Positions 8,320-17,872 of a DNA stretch of 40,639 nucleotides are shown here, one piece after another. The notes below the pieces were generated by a model. The model was given only the letters and a program-made list of their open reading frames with translations. It was not told where the DNA came from and ran no database searches. The stretch comes from Planctomycetota bacterium (lineage in GTDB: Bacteria > Planctomycetota > Phycisphaerae > SM23-33). The stretch spans positions 1 to 40,639 of the forward strand of contig JAPLNA010000244.1 in assembly GCA_026693065.1 (NCBI GenBank), given 5' to 3'. The translations under genes and the position numbers were made by a program. Positions within the stretch are counted from its first letter, which is position 1. Every line of letters begins with the position of its first letter.

Positions 8320-10047
8320 TTGCGCCGACTCCTGCCTCTCGTCGTCTGCCTGCTCGCCGCCCGCGTCGCCGCCGCGGGCGAGGTCGTGGTCAAGGCCGCC
8401 CCCAACGACGGCCGGGACCACACGCGGGAATTCCTCGCCGCCATCGCCGCCTGCCCGAAGAAACACGCCCGCCTGGTCATCCCGCCGGGCAAGTACGACC
8501 TGTTCGCCGGCAAGAACCCCGCCGACGCGAACACGCTTATGGTCTTCGATGGATTCGAGGATCTCTCCGTCGACGGGCAGGGGGCCGAGCTGATCTTCCA
8601 CGGGCAAACCTCCTGCCTGGGCTTCCGGAATTGCCGCGCCGTCACTCTGCGGAACCTGGTCATCGACTGGGCCCGCCCGCCGCACTCGGTGGGGACCGTG
8701 ACGGCCGCGGGGGACAAGAGCTTCGACGTCCAGGTCGCCCCGGAATTCCCCGTCGCCGGCGGAGAGCCCATCGGGGCGTACATGGACTTCGACCCCGCCA
8801 CCCGCCTGCCCGCCCGCCACGGGCTGGACGAGTACGGCACGGTCGAGTCGACCGAGCTGATCGGCCCCCAGCGGCTGCGGGTCCACCTCAAGGGCCAGGC
8901 CCGCATCAAGCCGGGCGTCCTGGCCGTCCTGCGGCACCAAGTGTACGGCGGCACAGCCGTCGCCATGAACCGCTGCAAGGACGCCCGCGTCGAGAACCTC
9001 ACCATGTATTCCGTGCCCGGCATGGGCGTCGTCGCCGGCGTGACGGAGAACGTCACGCTCGATCGCGTGCGGGTGATGCTCAGGCCCGGGACGGGGCGGC
9101 TGGTCTCGGCGACGGCCGACGCGACCCACTTCGGCGGCTGCAAGGGCACGGTCGAGCTCCGCGACTGCCTCTTCGAAGGCATGGGCGACGACGCCGTCAA
9201 CGTCAAGTCGGGCCTGTACCTCACGGTGCGGGAGAAACTCGACGCCCGCACGGTGATCGCCCAGCACAACCTGAAGATGACCGACCTGCCCGACCCGGGC
9301 GACGCGGTCGAGTTCTCCCACGTCGATACCCTCCTGCCCTACGCGACCGGCGTCGTCAAGTCCGCCCGGCTCCTCGGGGCCGACGGGCTGCATCGCGTCG
9401 AGTTCGCCGCCCCGCTGCCGGGCGAGCTGAAACCCGGCGACGTCGTGGGCAACGTCTCCCGCGCCCCGCGGGTCCGCGTCGCCCGTTGCGTCGTCCGCAA
9501 CAACCGGGCGCGGGGCATGCTCATCCAGACACGGGACGCCCTCGTCGAGAACTGCCGGTTCGAAAACTGCACCTCCGGCGGCGTGTGGGTGATGACGGAG
9601 GTAGTGTACTTCTTCGAGTCCATCGGCACGCGGGACGTGGTCGTGCGGAACAACACGTTTATCAACTGCAACTACGGCGGGCCGCTGGGCGAGGGCGTGC
9701 TGATGGCCACGGCGTATCTGAAGGACTTCCAATACCCCCCGCGGTCGGGCGTTCACCGCCGCGTGCTCTTCGAGGGCAACACCATCCGCGGGGCCGACAA
9801 CGCGGGGATCTTCGCCGCCGGCGTGGACGGGCTGACCGTCAAAGGCAACACGATCGAGGATGTCTGCCGCATGCCCACGCGGGATGAAGGGCGCGACGCC
9901 ATCGCCGTCCGCAGCAGCACGAACGTGCGGATCGAGGGCAACACCGTCGAGCCGGGCAAGCAGGGCGCGGCTTTCCGATCGGCCCTGGGCGTGGGCCCGG
10001 GCGTCCCGGCGGGGGGACTCTCCCAGGCGGGCAACAAGGGTTTCTGA
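8320..10047 (+). CDS. Secreted right-handed parallel beta-helix protein (pectate-lyase-like)
   Basis: A 575-residue protein with a TTG start (AAGGAG 9 nt upstream), so its start is missed by an ATG-only search. The N-terminus MRRLLPLVVCLLAARVAAAG is a clear signal peptide. The body has repeated coil segments of a parallel beta-helix: LRNLVIDWA, VENLTMYSVPG, LRDCLFEGMGDDAVNVKSG, VRNNRARGMLIQTRD, VENCRFENC and IEGNTVEPG. This is the fold of pectate lyases, polygalacturonases and GH110-like galactosidases; GDDAVNVKSG resembles the conserved acidic segment of GH28/GH110-type enzymes. It is likely a secreted or periplasmic polysaccharide lyase or glycosidase, substrate unknown. It lies 41 bp after the UroD-family gene and ends convergently 24 bp before the exported hydrolase gene. 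Confidence 0.82.
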   Translation: MRRLLPLVVCLLAARVAAAGEVVVKAAPNDGRDHTREFLAAIAACPKKHARLVIPPGKYDLFAGKNPADANTLMVFDGFEDLSVDGQGAELIFHGQTSCLGFRNCRAVTLRNLVIDWARPPHSVGTVTAAGDKSFDVQVAPEFPVAGGEPIGAYMDFDPATRLPARHGLDEYGTVESTELIGPQRLRVHLKGQARIKPGVLAVLRHQVYGGTAVAMNRCKDARVENLTMYSVPGMGVVAGVTENVTLDRVRVMLRPGTGRLVSATADATHFGGCKGTVELRDCLFEGMGDDAVNVKSGLYLTVREKLDARTVIAQHNLKMTDLPDPGDAVEFSHVDTLLPYATGVVKSARLLGADGLHRVEFAAPLPGELKPGDVVGNVSRAPRVRVARCVVRNNRARGMLIQTRDALVENCRFENCTSGGVWVMTEVVYFFESIGTRDVVVRNNTFINCNYGGPLGEGVLMATAYLKDFQYPPRSGVHRRVLFEGNTIRGADNAGIFAAGVDGLTVKGNTIEDVCRMPTRDEGRDAIAVRSSTNVRIEGNTVEPGKQGAAFRSALGVGPGVPAGGLSQAGNKGF

Positions 10048-10071
10048 CGAAAACCCCCCGGCCCGGGAGTG

Positions 10072-11421
10072 TCACTTGGCCAGCTCGACCCGGAAGAGCG
10101 TCTCCTGGCCCGGCGCCAGCCAGGTCCAGGCCTCCACGTGACCGTCCTTGGGCTCGGTGCCGTCGCTGAAGAGGTATTCCTTGCCCTCGCTGCCGTAGCG
10201 GTAGGAGTACAGTTTGGCCTTCAGGGGGAACTTCACCAGCACGCGTTCGCTGCGGGTCTGGCTGTTGTTGACGACCATCACATAGCGCCGCCCCTGGGCG
10301 TCGGTGAACTCGCCGATCAGCACGGGGTGGTCGCCCTCGTACGCCGGCCAGAGGCCCTGCACCAGGTCGTTGGGCTTCCATGCTTCCCCGCCGCCCATCG
10401 CCTCGGGGTAGAAGCTCACCCGCGTGGACACCAGGCGGTTGAACAGGTCGCCGTAGGTCTTGTGGAAGTTCTGCTGGACGCGGCGAATGTGCTTATAGGC
10501 ATCCGTCTTCTCCCAGAACTCGTCCATCGGCGCCAGCCGGTAGTTCTCCCCTGGCTCGGACAGATACCAGAAGAACCACACGATCCCGTTGGCCCCGCTG
10601 GCCAGCGTCGTGTTGAACTGCCAGCGGAATTCGTCCAGGTTGGGCACTTTGTACAGGTAGTGCCCCGTGCTCAGCAACGTGTTCCAGAACGGCACGCCGT
10701 GCCGTAGCGAGGCCTCGCGATAGACGCGGAGGCTTTCGTAGTACGTGTTGATCCCGGCCTGGACGTCCACGGAGTTCATCTGGGTGTAGCGGTCGTAACC
10801 GATGATGTCGGTGTTGCTCAGCCTTACGTACTGGTCCAGGAACTTGCCCCAGTCTGGTCCCATCGCCGGCAGGTGGTTCAGGAACGAGTGCAGGTGCGGG
10901 GCCAGTTGTTTCTGGATCCGCTGGCACTCGGCGAGCGCCTCCATGCCCTCGCCGCTGGGCTCGTCGCCGATGAAGTACCCGAACAGGCCCGGGTGTTTGC
11001 CGAAGTCCGCCAGGGCCTTCTTGACGCCCTCGGCGTAATTCGCCGGCGGCTTGCCCGCCTTCTCGTGCATGCCCAGGCACCGCGGGTCGCAGACGATCAG
11101 CTTCATGTCTCGCTTGGCTGCCCAGTCCAGCATCTTCAGCATCTGGGCCTTCTCGGCCGGCTTGTCGGGATCGAAGTACGGGCTCTGCGGCACGGTCAGG
11201 CCCGCGTCGGCCAGGCTCTGCATCTCGGCCTCGGTGAAATGCTCGCCCTGTTTGGCGAGGCTCTGGTAATTCCACATGCTGATGGGATACTTCTTCAGGC
11301 CGAACGACTCATTCTTCTTGAGCAGTTCCTTCATCTTCTCCGTCACCGGATAAACCGGCTGGGCCAGGCACGCGCCCACGAAAACCGCCTGCACCGCCGC
11401 CGCAACGATCCACGTCCGCAT
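10072..11421 (-). CDS. Exported TIM-barrel glycoside hydrolase-like protein
   Basis: A 449-residue paralog of the protein at 5848-7128, but with a signal peptide, [20 protein letters not shown], before QPVYPV. The barrel carries [11 protein letters not shown] near residue 150, where GDEP is the typical acid/base segment of these GH-A-like proteins, and later [15 protein letters not shown]. The C-terminal sandwich ends LFRVELAK. I chose ATG 11421 over 11433 because GGAG lies 7 nt before it and hydrophobic residues follow directly. It begins 14 bp after the stop of the GH20 gene, so the two are almost certainly co-transcribed. A role in cleaving the glycan released or trimmed by the GH20 enzyme is inferred; the family is not assigned with confidence. 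Confidence 0.78.
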   Translation of the reverse strand: MRTWIVAAAVQAVFVGACLAQPVYPVTEKMKELLKKNESFGLKKYPISMWNYQSLAKQGEHFTEAEMQSLADAGLTVPQSPYFDPDKPAEKAQMLKMLDWAAKRDMKLIVCDPRCLGMHEKAGKPPANYAEGVKKALADFGKHPGLFGYFIGDEPSGEGMEALAECQRIQKQLAPHLHSFLNHLPAMGPDWGKFLDQYVRLSNTDIIGYDRYTQMNSVDVQAGINTYYESLRVYREASLRHGVPFWNTLLSTGHYLYKVPNLDEFRWQFNTTLASGANGIVWFFWYLSEPGENYRLAPMDEFWEKTDAYKHIRRVQQNFHKTYGDLFNRLVSTRVSFYPEAMGGGEAWKPNDLVQGLWPAYEGDHPVLIGEFTDAQGRRYVMVVNNSQTRSERVLVKFPLKAKLYSYRYGSEGKEYLFSDGTEPKDGHVEAWTWLAPGQETLFRVELAK

Positions 11422-11435
11422 TGTCGTCTCCATTC

Positions 11436-13997
11436 TCACTTTGTCGCCCCGGCCGGGTTGACCAGGATTTCGTCGAGCATCATGTGGCAGGGCACGTTGG
11501 GCACGGCGTGCCAGGCCGGGTCCAGGCCGAGGTTCTTGCAGAAGACCTTCACGTAGCGCCCGGTGGCGGCGCCGGTGACGGAGAGGACCTTGATCGCCGA
11601 GCCGCGGCTGTCGGGGTTGACGGGCACGTCGAAGGTCGCCGCCGGGCCCAGGGGTTTGAAGGCCACGCCGTCGGCGGAGACGGAGGCCTCGACCCGGACG
11701 GCCGGGAATATGCCCGCCTCCTGCATGTGGATGAACCGGACGGAGACGGTTTTGACGGCCGTCTGGGCGCCCAGGTCGATCACCACGTCGAGGTCTTTGG
11801 GGCCCAGGCGGAGGACCTCGGGGGCCGTCCAGTCGGCCTGGCGGCTGAGGAAGCCGTCGGTCAGGAGTTTGGCCTGGGTGTCGCGGTTCTCCAGGTCGGC
11901 CGGGGCGAGCATCTTGACGGGCTTGCCCAGGGCGGCGTGCTGGGCGGTTTCGAGTTTTTGATACGTTGCGGCGGCCACCGCGCCGCGGCCGACGTTGGCC
12001 TCGTCGAACCACCGGGCCTTGATCGTGGTTGTCTCGGAGAGTTCGACGGGGGCGGCGTAGGCCTTCGAGCCCGGCTGCGGGTCCGAACCGTCCAGGGTGC
12101 AGCGGATCGTGCCGGTCTTCATCGTGCCGGTCACGCTGACGGTCATCGAGCCGGCGAACCACCGGCTGGGCTTGCCGGCGGAGTCGTTGACCAGCCCCCG
12201 GCCGGTGAGGGTCAGCGGCTCGAAGCTGTAGGGCTGGGACCAGACGGCGGCGGCGGGTGCGCCCGCCGCGTCGAAGAGCCGGGCCTTGAGCACCAGGTTG
12301 TCGGCGATGCGGACCGGGCCGGTGTACGCCGGCGAGAGGGCCGTCGGCTCGCTGCCGTCGGTGGTGTAGTGCACCTTGCCCGCGGCGGCGTGGGCCTCCA
12401 GGGCCAGCGAGGTCGGCAAGGTCACGCGGGTCTGGAACAGTTCAGCGGCCACCGCGGCGTCGTGGCGGATAGCGAAGCCGTACAGCATGCGGTCCAGCAC
12501 GCGGTCGGTATGTTCCAGGCGCCGCGCGAAGCCGGCGTCGGTGAAGGTGTTGTCTGGCCCCCAGGTTCGCTCGGCCCGGCCGGGCAGGCCGCGAAGCCAT
12601 CGGACGTGCACCTCGCCCTTCTGCTCCCAGGCCGGCAGGGAGGCCCCCAAGACGGAATCGCCCGGCTTGAGCACGCAGCCGTTGGAGTGGTACATGGTCC
12701 AGTCGGCGGGTTTGACGCCCGCGAAATTCCAGGGCACAGTGATGGTGGTGAAGCCCGCGGCGGTCAGTTGGCTGGCCGCGGGAGAGTTGGCGCACCAGGT
12801 CATCACGACGATGTCCTTGGAGGCCCCGCTGCAGGGGCCTTCCCAGAGGATGGCCTTCTTGCCCCGCTTCTTGAGCATCTCGTCGACCTGCACGACAAAA
12901 TACTGATGCAGCTCGGACGCGTTGGCGAGGTTGTGGGCCTTCATGAACTCCCGCGCCTGCGGCGTGCCCGTCACATCCCCCGAGACCTCGTCGTAGCCGA
13001 TGTGGAAGTAGGGCGAGCCGGCGAAGACCTCGCACATCTCGCCGATGATCGTGTCCAGGGCCTCGTAGAGCTTCGGGTTGGCGAGGTTCATCATGCCCTG
13101 GTCGACCGCTTTGCCGGTGGCCGGATCGACGTAGCCGAAGATCTCCGGCATCGTGCCGCGGGCGTTGCCCGAGTGCCCGGGCATCTCGAGCTCGCCCAAG
13201 AGGGTCACGCCGCGGTCGCGGGCGTATTGGACCAGGCCCTTGAGTTCGTCCAGTTTGTACACCTCGCACCGCGGGCCCCCGTGGGCCGAGCCGTTCAGCG
13301 TGCCCAGCTTGGGGTAGGCCTTCGAGGGGAATGTCCAGGCCTGGTCGTCGGTCAGGTGCAGTTGGAGGTATCGGGTCTTGTAGGCGCGGCAGACTTCGAC
13401 CATCAGTTGGAGATCCTGGATGGTGTTGTCCTGGCGGGCGACGTCCACCATCGCCCCGGTGTAATCGGCGTGGGGCCAGTCGTCGACGGTCATCGCGGGC
13501 AGGGAGACGGCGGCGCCTTTGACGGCGAAGGCCTGCAGGAGGGTGGCCGTGCCTTCGGCGACGGCGCGATAGTCGAAACCCTCGATGCTGACGCGATCTT
13601 TGACGGTGAGGCGGTAGGCGCCCTCCCGCGTGCGGACGACCTGGCGGGCCTTGACCATGAGGATGTCCTGGCCGGCCTGGAGGTTCTTGTTGATCGTCAG
13701 CACGACGTCGCCGGGCCGGGCGGGGCCCGGGGCGACCTTGAAGTCCAGCCCGGTGACAGCCAGCAGTTCTGCGCGCAACACGGCGGCCAGGGGGGCCAGG
13801 GCCGGGTCGTCGGCGACGATTCGCCCGCCGGGCTTGAGGGCCAACTCGCCGCCGGCCAGTTGGACGGACTTAGGCCAGGGCAGCAGTTTCAGGGGGGATT
13901 TCTCGGACGAGGCCGACGTGACGTTCGTCGCCGCCACGGCGCCGAGGGTGCATGTGGCCGCCACCGCCGCGGCCGCCAGCCATTGCCTGATACGCAT
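11436..13997 (-). CDS. Exported beta-N-acetylhexosaminidase, GH20
   Basis: An 853-residue enzyme that removes terminal GlcNAc or GalNAc from glycans by substrate-assisted catalysis. [20 protein letters not shown] is a signal peptide. A GH20 N-terminal domain occupies about residues 50-150 ([17 protein letters not shown]), followed by the catalytic barrel at about 150-480. [11 protein letters not shown] near residue 335 holds the adjacent Asp-Glu catalytic pair. Two chitobiase-C-like repeats follow ([15 protein letters not shown] near 545, [15 protein letters not shown] near 640). The end of the protein looks like an F5/8 type C (discoidin-like) sugar-binding domain. ATG 13997 has AAGGAAG upstream; the track's longer start adds a basic tail in front of the signal peptide and is not supported. 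It is the first gene of a two-gene unit with the exported hydrolase-like protein. Confidence 0.9.
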   Translation of the reverse strand: MRIRQWLAAAAVAATCTLGAVAATNVTSASSEKSPLKLLPWPKSVQLAGGELALKPGGRIVADDPALAPLAAVLRAELLAVTGLDFKVAPGPARPGDVVLTINKNLQAGQDILMVKARQVVRTREGAYRLTVKDRVSIEGFDYRAVAEGTATLLQAFAVKGAAVSLPAMTVDDWPHADYTGAMVDVARQDNTIQDLQLMVEVCRAYKTRYLQLHLTDDQAWTFPSKAYPKLGTLNGSAHGGPRCEVYKLDELKGLVQYARDRGVTLLGELEMPGHSGNARGTMPEIFGYVDPATGKAVDQGMMNLANPKLYEALDTIIGEMCEVFAGSPYFHIGYDEVSGDVTGTPQAREFMKAHNLANASELHQYFVVQVDEMLKKRGKKAILWEGPCSGASKDIVVMTWCANSPAASQLTAAGFTTITVPWNFAGVKPADWTMYHSNGCVLKPGDSVLGASLPAWEQKGEVHVRWLRGLPGRAERTWGPDNTFTDAGFARRLEHTDRVLDRMLYGFAIRHDAAVAAELFQTRVTLPTSLALEAHAAAGKVHYTTDGSEPTALSPAYTGPVRIADNLVLKARLFDAAGAPAAAVWSQPYSFEPLTLTGRGLVNDSAGKPSRWFAGSMTVSVTGTMKTGTIRCTLDGSDPQPGSKAYAAPVELSETTTIKARWFDEANVGRGAVAAATYQKLETAQHAALGKPVKMLAPADLENRDTQAKLLTDGFLSRQADWTAPEVLRLGPKDLDVVIDLGAQTAVKTVSVRFIHMQEAGIFPAVRVEASVSADGVAFKPLGPAATFDVPVNPDSRGSAIKVLSVTGAATGRYVKVFCKNLGLDPAWHAVPNVPCHMMLDEILVNPAGATK

Positions 13998-14051
13998 AGT
14001 GGTTCTTCCTTTGGTCCGGCCTCGCCGCGCGAGGGCATGCCCGGCCACCGC

Positions 14052-14080
14052 ATCTTACCGATCGCCGGCGGCGCAGTCCA
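14052..14080 (-). promoter_or_regulatory. Putative promoter for the GH20 gene
   Basis: On the minus strand TGGACT, a 17-bp spacer and TAAGAT lie about 55 bp before the GH20 start. Each box matches the consensus at 4 of 6 positions. It shares the short divergent region with the PPK2 promoter. Confidence 0.4.
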
Positions 14081-14092
14081 CGAGCACGGCGA

Positions 14093-14122
14093 TTCCCGCC
14101 CGGACGGGTGGGGGAGTATAAT
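14093..14122 (+). promoter_or_regulatory. Putative promoter for the PPK2 gene
   Basis: A perfect TATAAT at 14117-14122 lies 46 bp before the ATG at 14169. A weak -35 (TTCCCG) sits 18 bp further upstream. The perfect -10 makes this a reasonable promoter despite the poor -35. Confidence 0.45.
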
Positions 14123-14168
14123 GCCTCATCGTCGGCGCTGCCGGCCGGGCCTTGATGGGAGAATGCAG

Positions 14169-14968
14169 ATGAAGATTGATTGCGACGAGTACCGCGTGCG
14201 GCCGGGAGACAAGGTCAAACTCAACAAGTGGGCCACGGAGGGCAAGCCGATCTGCTCGTCGAAGGAGCAGTATCAGGAGTTGCTGGCCGAGCACATCAAG
14301 GAGCTCGATTCGCTGCAGGACCTTCATTACGCTTCCGGGCGTTATGCGTTGTTGCTGATTTTCCAGGGGATGGACGCGGCGGGCAAGGACGGGGTCATCC
14401 GGCACGTGATGGCGGGGGTGAACCCGCAGGGCTGTCAGGTGTTCAGTTTCAAGCAGCCCAGCGCGGAGGAACTCCAGCACGATTTCCTGTGGCGGACGAC
14501 CTGCCGGTTGCCCGAGCGAGGGCGGATCGGCATTTTCAACCGGTCGTACTACGAGGAGCCGGGACGATCTGGCAGAGGCGGTATCGCTCCATCGCCAACT
14601 TCGAGGAGCACCTGCACGCCAACGGCACGCGGATCGTGAAGGTGTTCCTCCACCTCTCCAAGGAGGAGCAGCGGAAGCGGTTCCTCGAACGCATCGACGA
14701 GCCGGAGAAGAACTGGAAGTTCAGCCTCGCGGACATTCACGAGAGGGGCTTCTGGAAGCAGTACATGAAGGCGTACGAGGAATGCCTCGCCGCCACCAGC
14801 ACGCGCCACGCGCCCTGGTACGTCGTGCCCGCCGACGACAAGAAGAACGCCCGGCTGATCGTCTCGCAGATCGTCCTGGATTCGCTCAAGGGCCTGAAGA
14901 TGGCGTATCCCCCAACCACCCCCCAGCGCCGGCGGGAACTGCAGGCCATCCGCAAGCGACTGTCATGA
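14169..14968 (+). pseudogene. ppk2: Polyphosphate kinase 2 (PPK2 family), frameshifted with an internal deletion
   Basis: PPK2 enzymes transfer phosphate from polyphosphate to nucleotides in the cytoplasm. The first frame, from ATG 14169 (GGAG 7 nt upstream), encodes [20 protein letters not shown] (Walker A) and [15 protein letters not shown] (Walker B region). After about base 14555 the similarity jumps to another frame, which begins [16 protein letters not shown] and continues to [16 protein letters not shown] and [18 protein letters not shown], and ends at 14968. Intact relatives have about 20-30 residues between YYEE and IWQRRYR (a VLVVRVHPE-type segment) that are absent here. Both a deletion and a frame change are therefore present. 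It is either a recent pseudogene or an assembly deletion. Its last six bases TCATGA are also the last six of the convergent gene. Confidence 0.88.
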
Positions 14969-17872
14969 CGGCCCGGGCAACGCCGGGCCGGTCATCAGCA
15001 TCGGACCGAACGCCGGACGCGGGAAGATCCAGCCGGACACCGGCGCCATCGATCCGATGAGAAAGCCCCATCGGGGGTGATAGGCCATGGCCGCAAAGCC
15101 CTGGGCCAGGCCGGTCGTGTGGGGCACCGCCTGCCATTGCCCCGGCGATTCCTCTCGCCAGATCAGGAGATCGTATTGGTTCGAGCATTCCGGAACGGCC
15201 CACGTGCTCACGACGGCCTCCACGGCCGCGCCTTTGGGCCGCGTCAGGTAGTACCCATCCGCCCGCAAGCCCATCACCTGCTGATCGTCCCACCAATAGA
15301 AAGCCCTGCTGTGCTCGTTGGACCATGTCTGGGCCCCTGAGCAGAGCAGCACGGTCCGCCCATCGGCCGGGTGCAGAACCGAAACGTAAGGGTGGTCCGG
15401 CATGGGCAGCGTTCCGACGACGACCTCGTCGTGAGCGTTGCCGTCGGGGTCGATGAGGAGGCGGCTGATCTGGCCGGTTGTGTGGCCGAAATCCACCGCC
15501 TTCGGGGCGCTGTCCCAATACAGTTCCAGCGTTCCATCGGCAGCCTGGGCAAGTTGGAGGACGAGGCTGGGGTTGTGCTTCGATTTCGGGTGCACCGACG
15601 TCGACCTCGTCCATAGATAGGCGTCACGGCTGGTAAATACGTCGAACCCCTTCGATTCATGGACCCATAGGGCCATCACGAACTGTCCGTCCCGATTCCG
15701 GCAGATGTTGGAGGACAGTCGGTTGTCGGCCATCGAAACGGCTACAGGATCGCTCCAGTGCTCCATGTCGCGGCTCCACGTGACGTAGGGCAGCGTGACG
15801 TGCCGGCCGTTTCGGTCCGAACGGAACGTCAGGAGAAACCGCCCGTCCTCGCCTCGTTGGAGATCGGGAGAATCCTCCCACCAGCCGCCGGAGACAGGCA
15901 TGGGCAGGCGACGGGGCGACGTGAACGTGCGACCGTCAAGGCTGATCGACCACCACAGGTCGCCGTCACGGGCCCAGACCATCCGGATGGCCTCGCCGTC
16001 AACCTGGAGGCTGGGCACGCCGGTGCGATCCCGTGGGGTCAACATGGGGACGGAGTAGGTGTGTGCGACCCCTTGGCTGAAACTCCACTTGGCCCACGGT
16101 CCGGTCGGGCGCCAGGGCAACGTCATTCGGAGACGCTCGCATTGATCCGGCCGGACCGTGACCTGGCCGCTCCAGGAATCGTACGGGCTGGAGGGATCGG
16201 TCGGGCGGACGACCACCGTGTGCGGGCCTGGCTTGAGCGAGCCGGCCACTCCGGCGAAGGTGCGGGCGAATCGCCCGTCGATCTCCACGCGGATATTGGT
16301 GGCGTTCTCGCACGTGACGTCGATGGCGCCGTGGCCCTCGACGGGCTGGAACTGGGCCGTCGCACGCAACCGGGCGAGCGAGCCGCCTTGAACCGACATG
16401 AGCATGTAGAACAGGCCGGCCGGGGGCAGGTTGTCCACGAGCAGGCCGTCCTTCTGCGCCTGGGCGACGGAGCAACGCCACTGGCCCACGTCGCCGTCAT
16501 GGTCCTTGCCGATGGACACTTCGATCGTGCCCTGGGCCTGCCCTTTGGGCTCAACGTACAGTCGCACGGATTTCAGGGGGCGCTGGTCCGGGGCCACCAG
16601 GAAGTACTCCTTCCCTGTGCCGAAGGGCTTGGGGCTGAACAGGACATCCTGTTTTCCGTGGGCGTGCGTGAACCAGCCCTCCGCATGGGGCGCCTGGACG
16701 TCGAGGGCGGCCTGGCCGTCCTTGTCGAACTGCAGCAGAGCATCGCCCCGGACGTCCCAGTTCAACAGCCACTCGGGCGTCCAGGACCTGCCCGTCAGGG
16801 CATTGTGGACCCGGAGGTTGTAGTTCGCGATCCAGGAGGAGGTCCCGCCCCATTCGGACGCGTCGGCCACGTGGGCCGCCCGGGCGTAGTTCCCCTGGTG
16901 CGACAACGCGGCCGCCGTTCGCAGCCGCAGCCACTTGTCGTTGCGGATCATGCCCGTGATGGCCACGTGGTCGTGGATCATGGCCTCGGGATAGCGGCCG
17001 CGAAGCTCCACGTACAGATCGATCATCTGCTCGGGCGAGGCGCCCCGTTTCTCGAACGTGTCGATGTACTCGCGGATGGCGTCGCCCACGCGAGGATGGA
17101 CCTCGTCCATGTAGACGAACCGCTCGAAGGCCCGCCAGGCATGTTCGTGGCGGCCCATGAAGTAGTACATCTTGCCCACCCAGTACTGGGCCTCCACGTA
17201 GCCCGGGTCTTCGCGGGCGGCCTGGCGGAACCGAAGCCAGGCTTCGCCGAACCGGCCCTGGTCGTACAGGTCCACGCCCTCGTACAGGGCGCGGCTGGCC
17301 GGCAGGCTCCGCGTCCAGACAGGCAGGGCCTTGAGCATCTCCGCCGCCGGGCGGCGATCCAGCACCGAAGCGACCTCCGCACTGAGTTGGCGGATCAGCG
17401 TCAGGGCCTCCTGGGGCTTGCCGGAGACCGACCGCCGGGCCACCTCGTTTCGTCGCACGACGTCCACGATCTGGGCGGCGATCGTGAGCTTGTCACCGGC
17501 CACCTCGTATACGCCCGACACGATGTATTCGATGCGGGCGGCGTTGCGGATCGAATCGAGCGCCTTGACGTCGAGCATCATCTCCGGCTGCCACCGCAAC
17601 TGCTCGCTCAACTGCTGCATGCGGTCCCGCTCGACGAGGCAGAGGCTCTCCAGTTGGAACAGGTCGGTCGCCAGGCGTTCGCCCAGCCCCTTGGCGAGCC
17701 ACTCCCACTCGGGCGTGGCCGAGGTCATCTGGAAATTGAAGACGGCGACGTTCGTGACCGCCCCGGCCGGGCGGGCGAACGCCAGAATCGCCGCGGCCAG
17801 GATCAGCACGCCGGCTGGGAAGCGGCAGGGGAGGGGGCCTTCGCGGCCCGGGCTAATCGCCGGCAGATTCAT
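14963..17872 (-). CDS. Large exported modular protein: CsgG/TolB-N-like domain, TPRs, PEGA-like segment, sialidase-like propeller (paralog 1)
   Basis: A 969-residue protein with a signal peptide (hydrophobic [17 protein letters not shown]). Residues 38-175 form a CsgG/FlgO/TolB-N-like alpha/beta domain ([18 protein letters not shown]). TPR-like repeats lie around 190-300 ([29 protein letters not shown]). A PEGA-like piece is near 520-560 ([18 protein letters not shown]). The last 370 residues are a beta-propeller with Asp-box-like [16 protein letters not shown] and [12 protein letters not shown], ending with RWGFLIGSM. No catalytic sialidase residues could be confirmed. It is the last gene of the ECF operon; its ATG overlaps the TGA of the previous gene (ATGA). 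Two paralogs occur at 19738-22728 and 27254-30046. Function unknown; envelope or surface location inferred. Confidence 0.8.
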   Translation of the reverse strand: MNLPAISPGREGPLPCRFPAGVLILAAAILAFARPAGAVTNVAVFNFQMTSATPEWEWLAKGLGERLATDLFQLESLCLVERDRMQQLSEQLRWQPEMMLDVKALDSIRNAARIEYIVSGVYEVAGDKLTIAAQIVDVVRRNEVARRSVSGKPQEALTLIRQLSAEVASVLDRRPAAEMLKALPVWTRSLPASRALYEGVDLYDQGRFGEAWLRFRQAAREDPGYVEAQYWVGKMYYFMGRHEHAWRAFERFVYMDEVHPRVGDAIREYIDTFEKRGASPEQMIDLYVELRGRYPEAMIHDHVAITGMIRNDKWLRLRTAAALSHQGNYARAAHVADASEWGGTSSWIANYNLRVHNALTGRSWTPEWLLNWDVRGDALLQFDKDGQAALDVQAPHAEGWFTHAHGKQDVLFSPKPFGTGKEYFLVAPDQRPLKSVRLYVEPKGQAQGTIEVSIGKDHDGDVGQWRCSVAQAQKDGLLVDNLPPAGLFYMLMSVQGGSLARLRATAQFQPVEGHGAIDVTCENATNIRVEIDGRFARTFAGVAGSLKPGPHTVVVRPTDPSSPYDSWSGQVTVRPDQCERLRMTLPWRPTGPWAKWSFSQGVAHTYSVPMLTPRDRTGVPSLQVDGEAIRMVWARDGDLWWSISLDGRTFTSPRRLPMPVSGGWWEDSPDLQRGEDGRFLLTFRSDRNGRHVTLPYVTWSRDMEHWSDPVAVSMADNRLSSNICRNRDGQFVMALWVHESKGFDVFTSRDAYLWTRSTSVHPKSKHNPSLVLQLAQAADGTLELYWDSAPKAVDFGHTTGQISRLLIDPDGNAHDEVVVGTLPMPDHPYVSVLHPADGRTVLLCSGAQTWSNEHSRAFYWWDDQQVMGLRADGYYLTRPKGAAVEAVVSTWAVPECSNQYDLLIWREESPGQWQAVPHTTGLAQGFAAMAYHPRWGFLIGSMAPVSGWIFPRPAFGPMLMTGPALPGPS

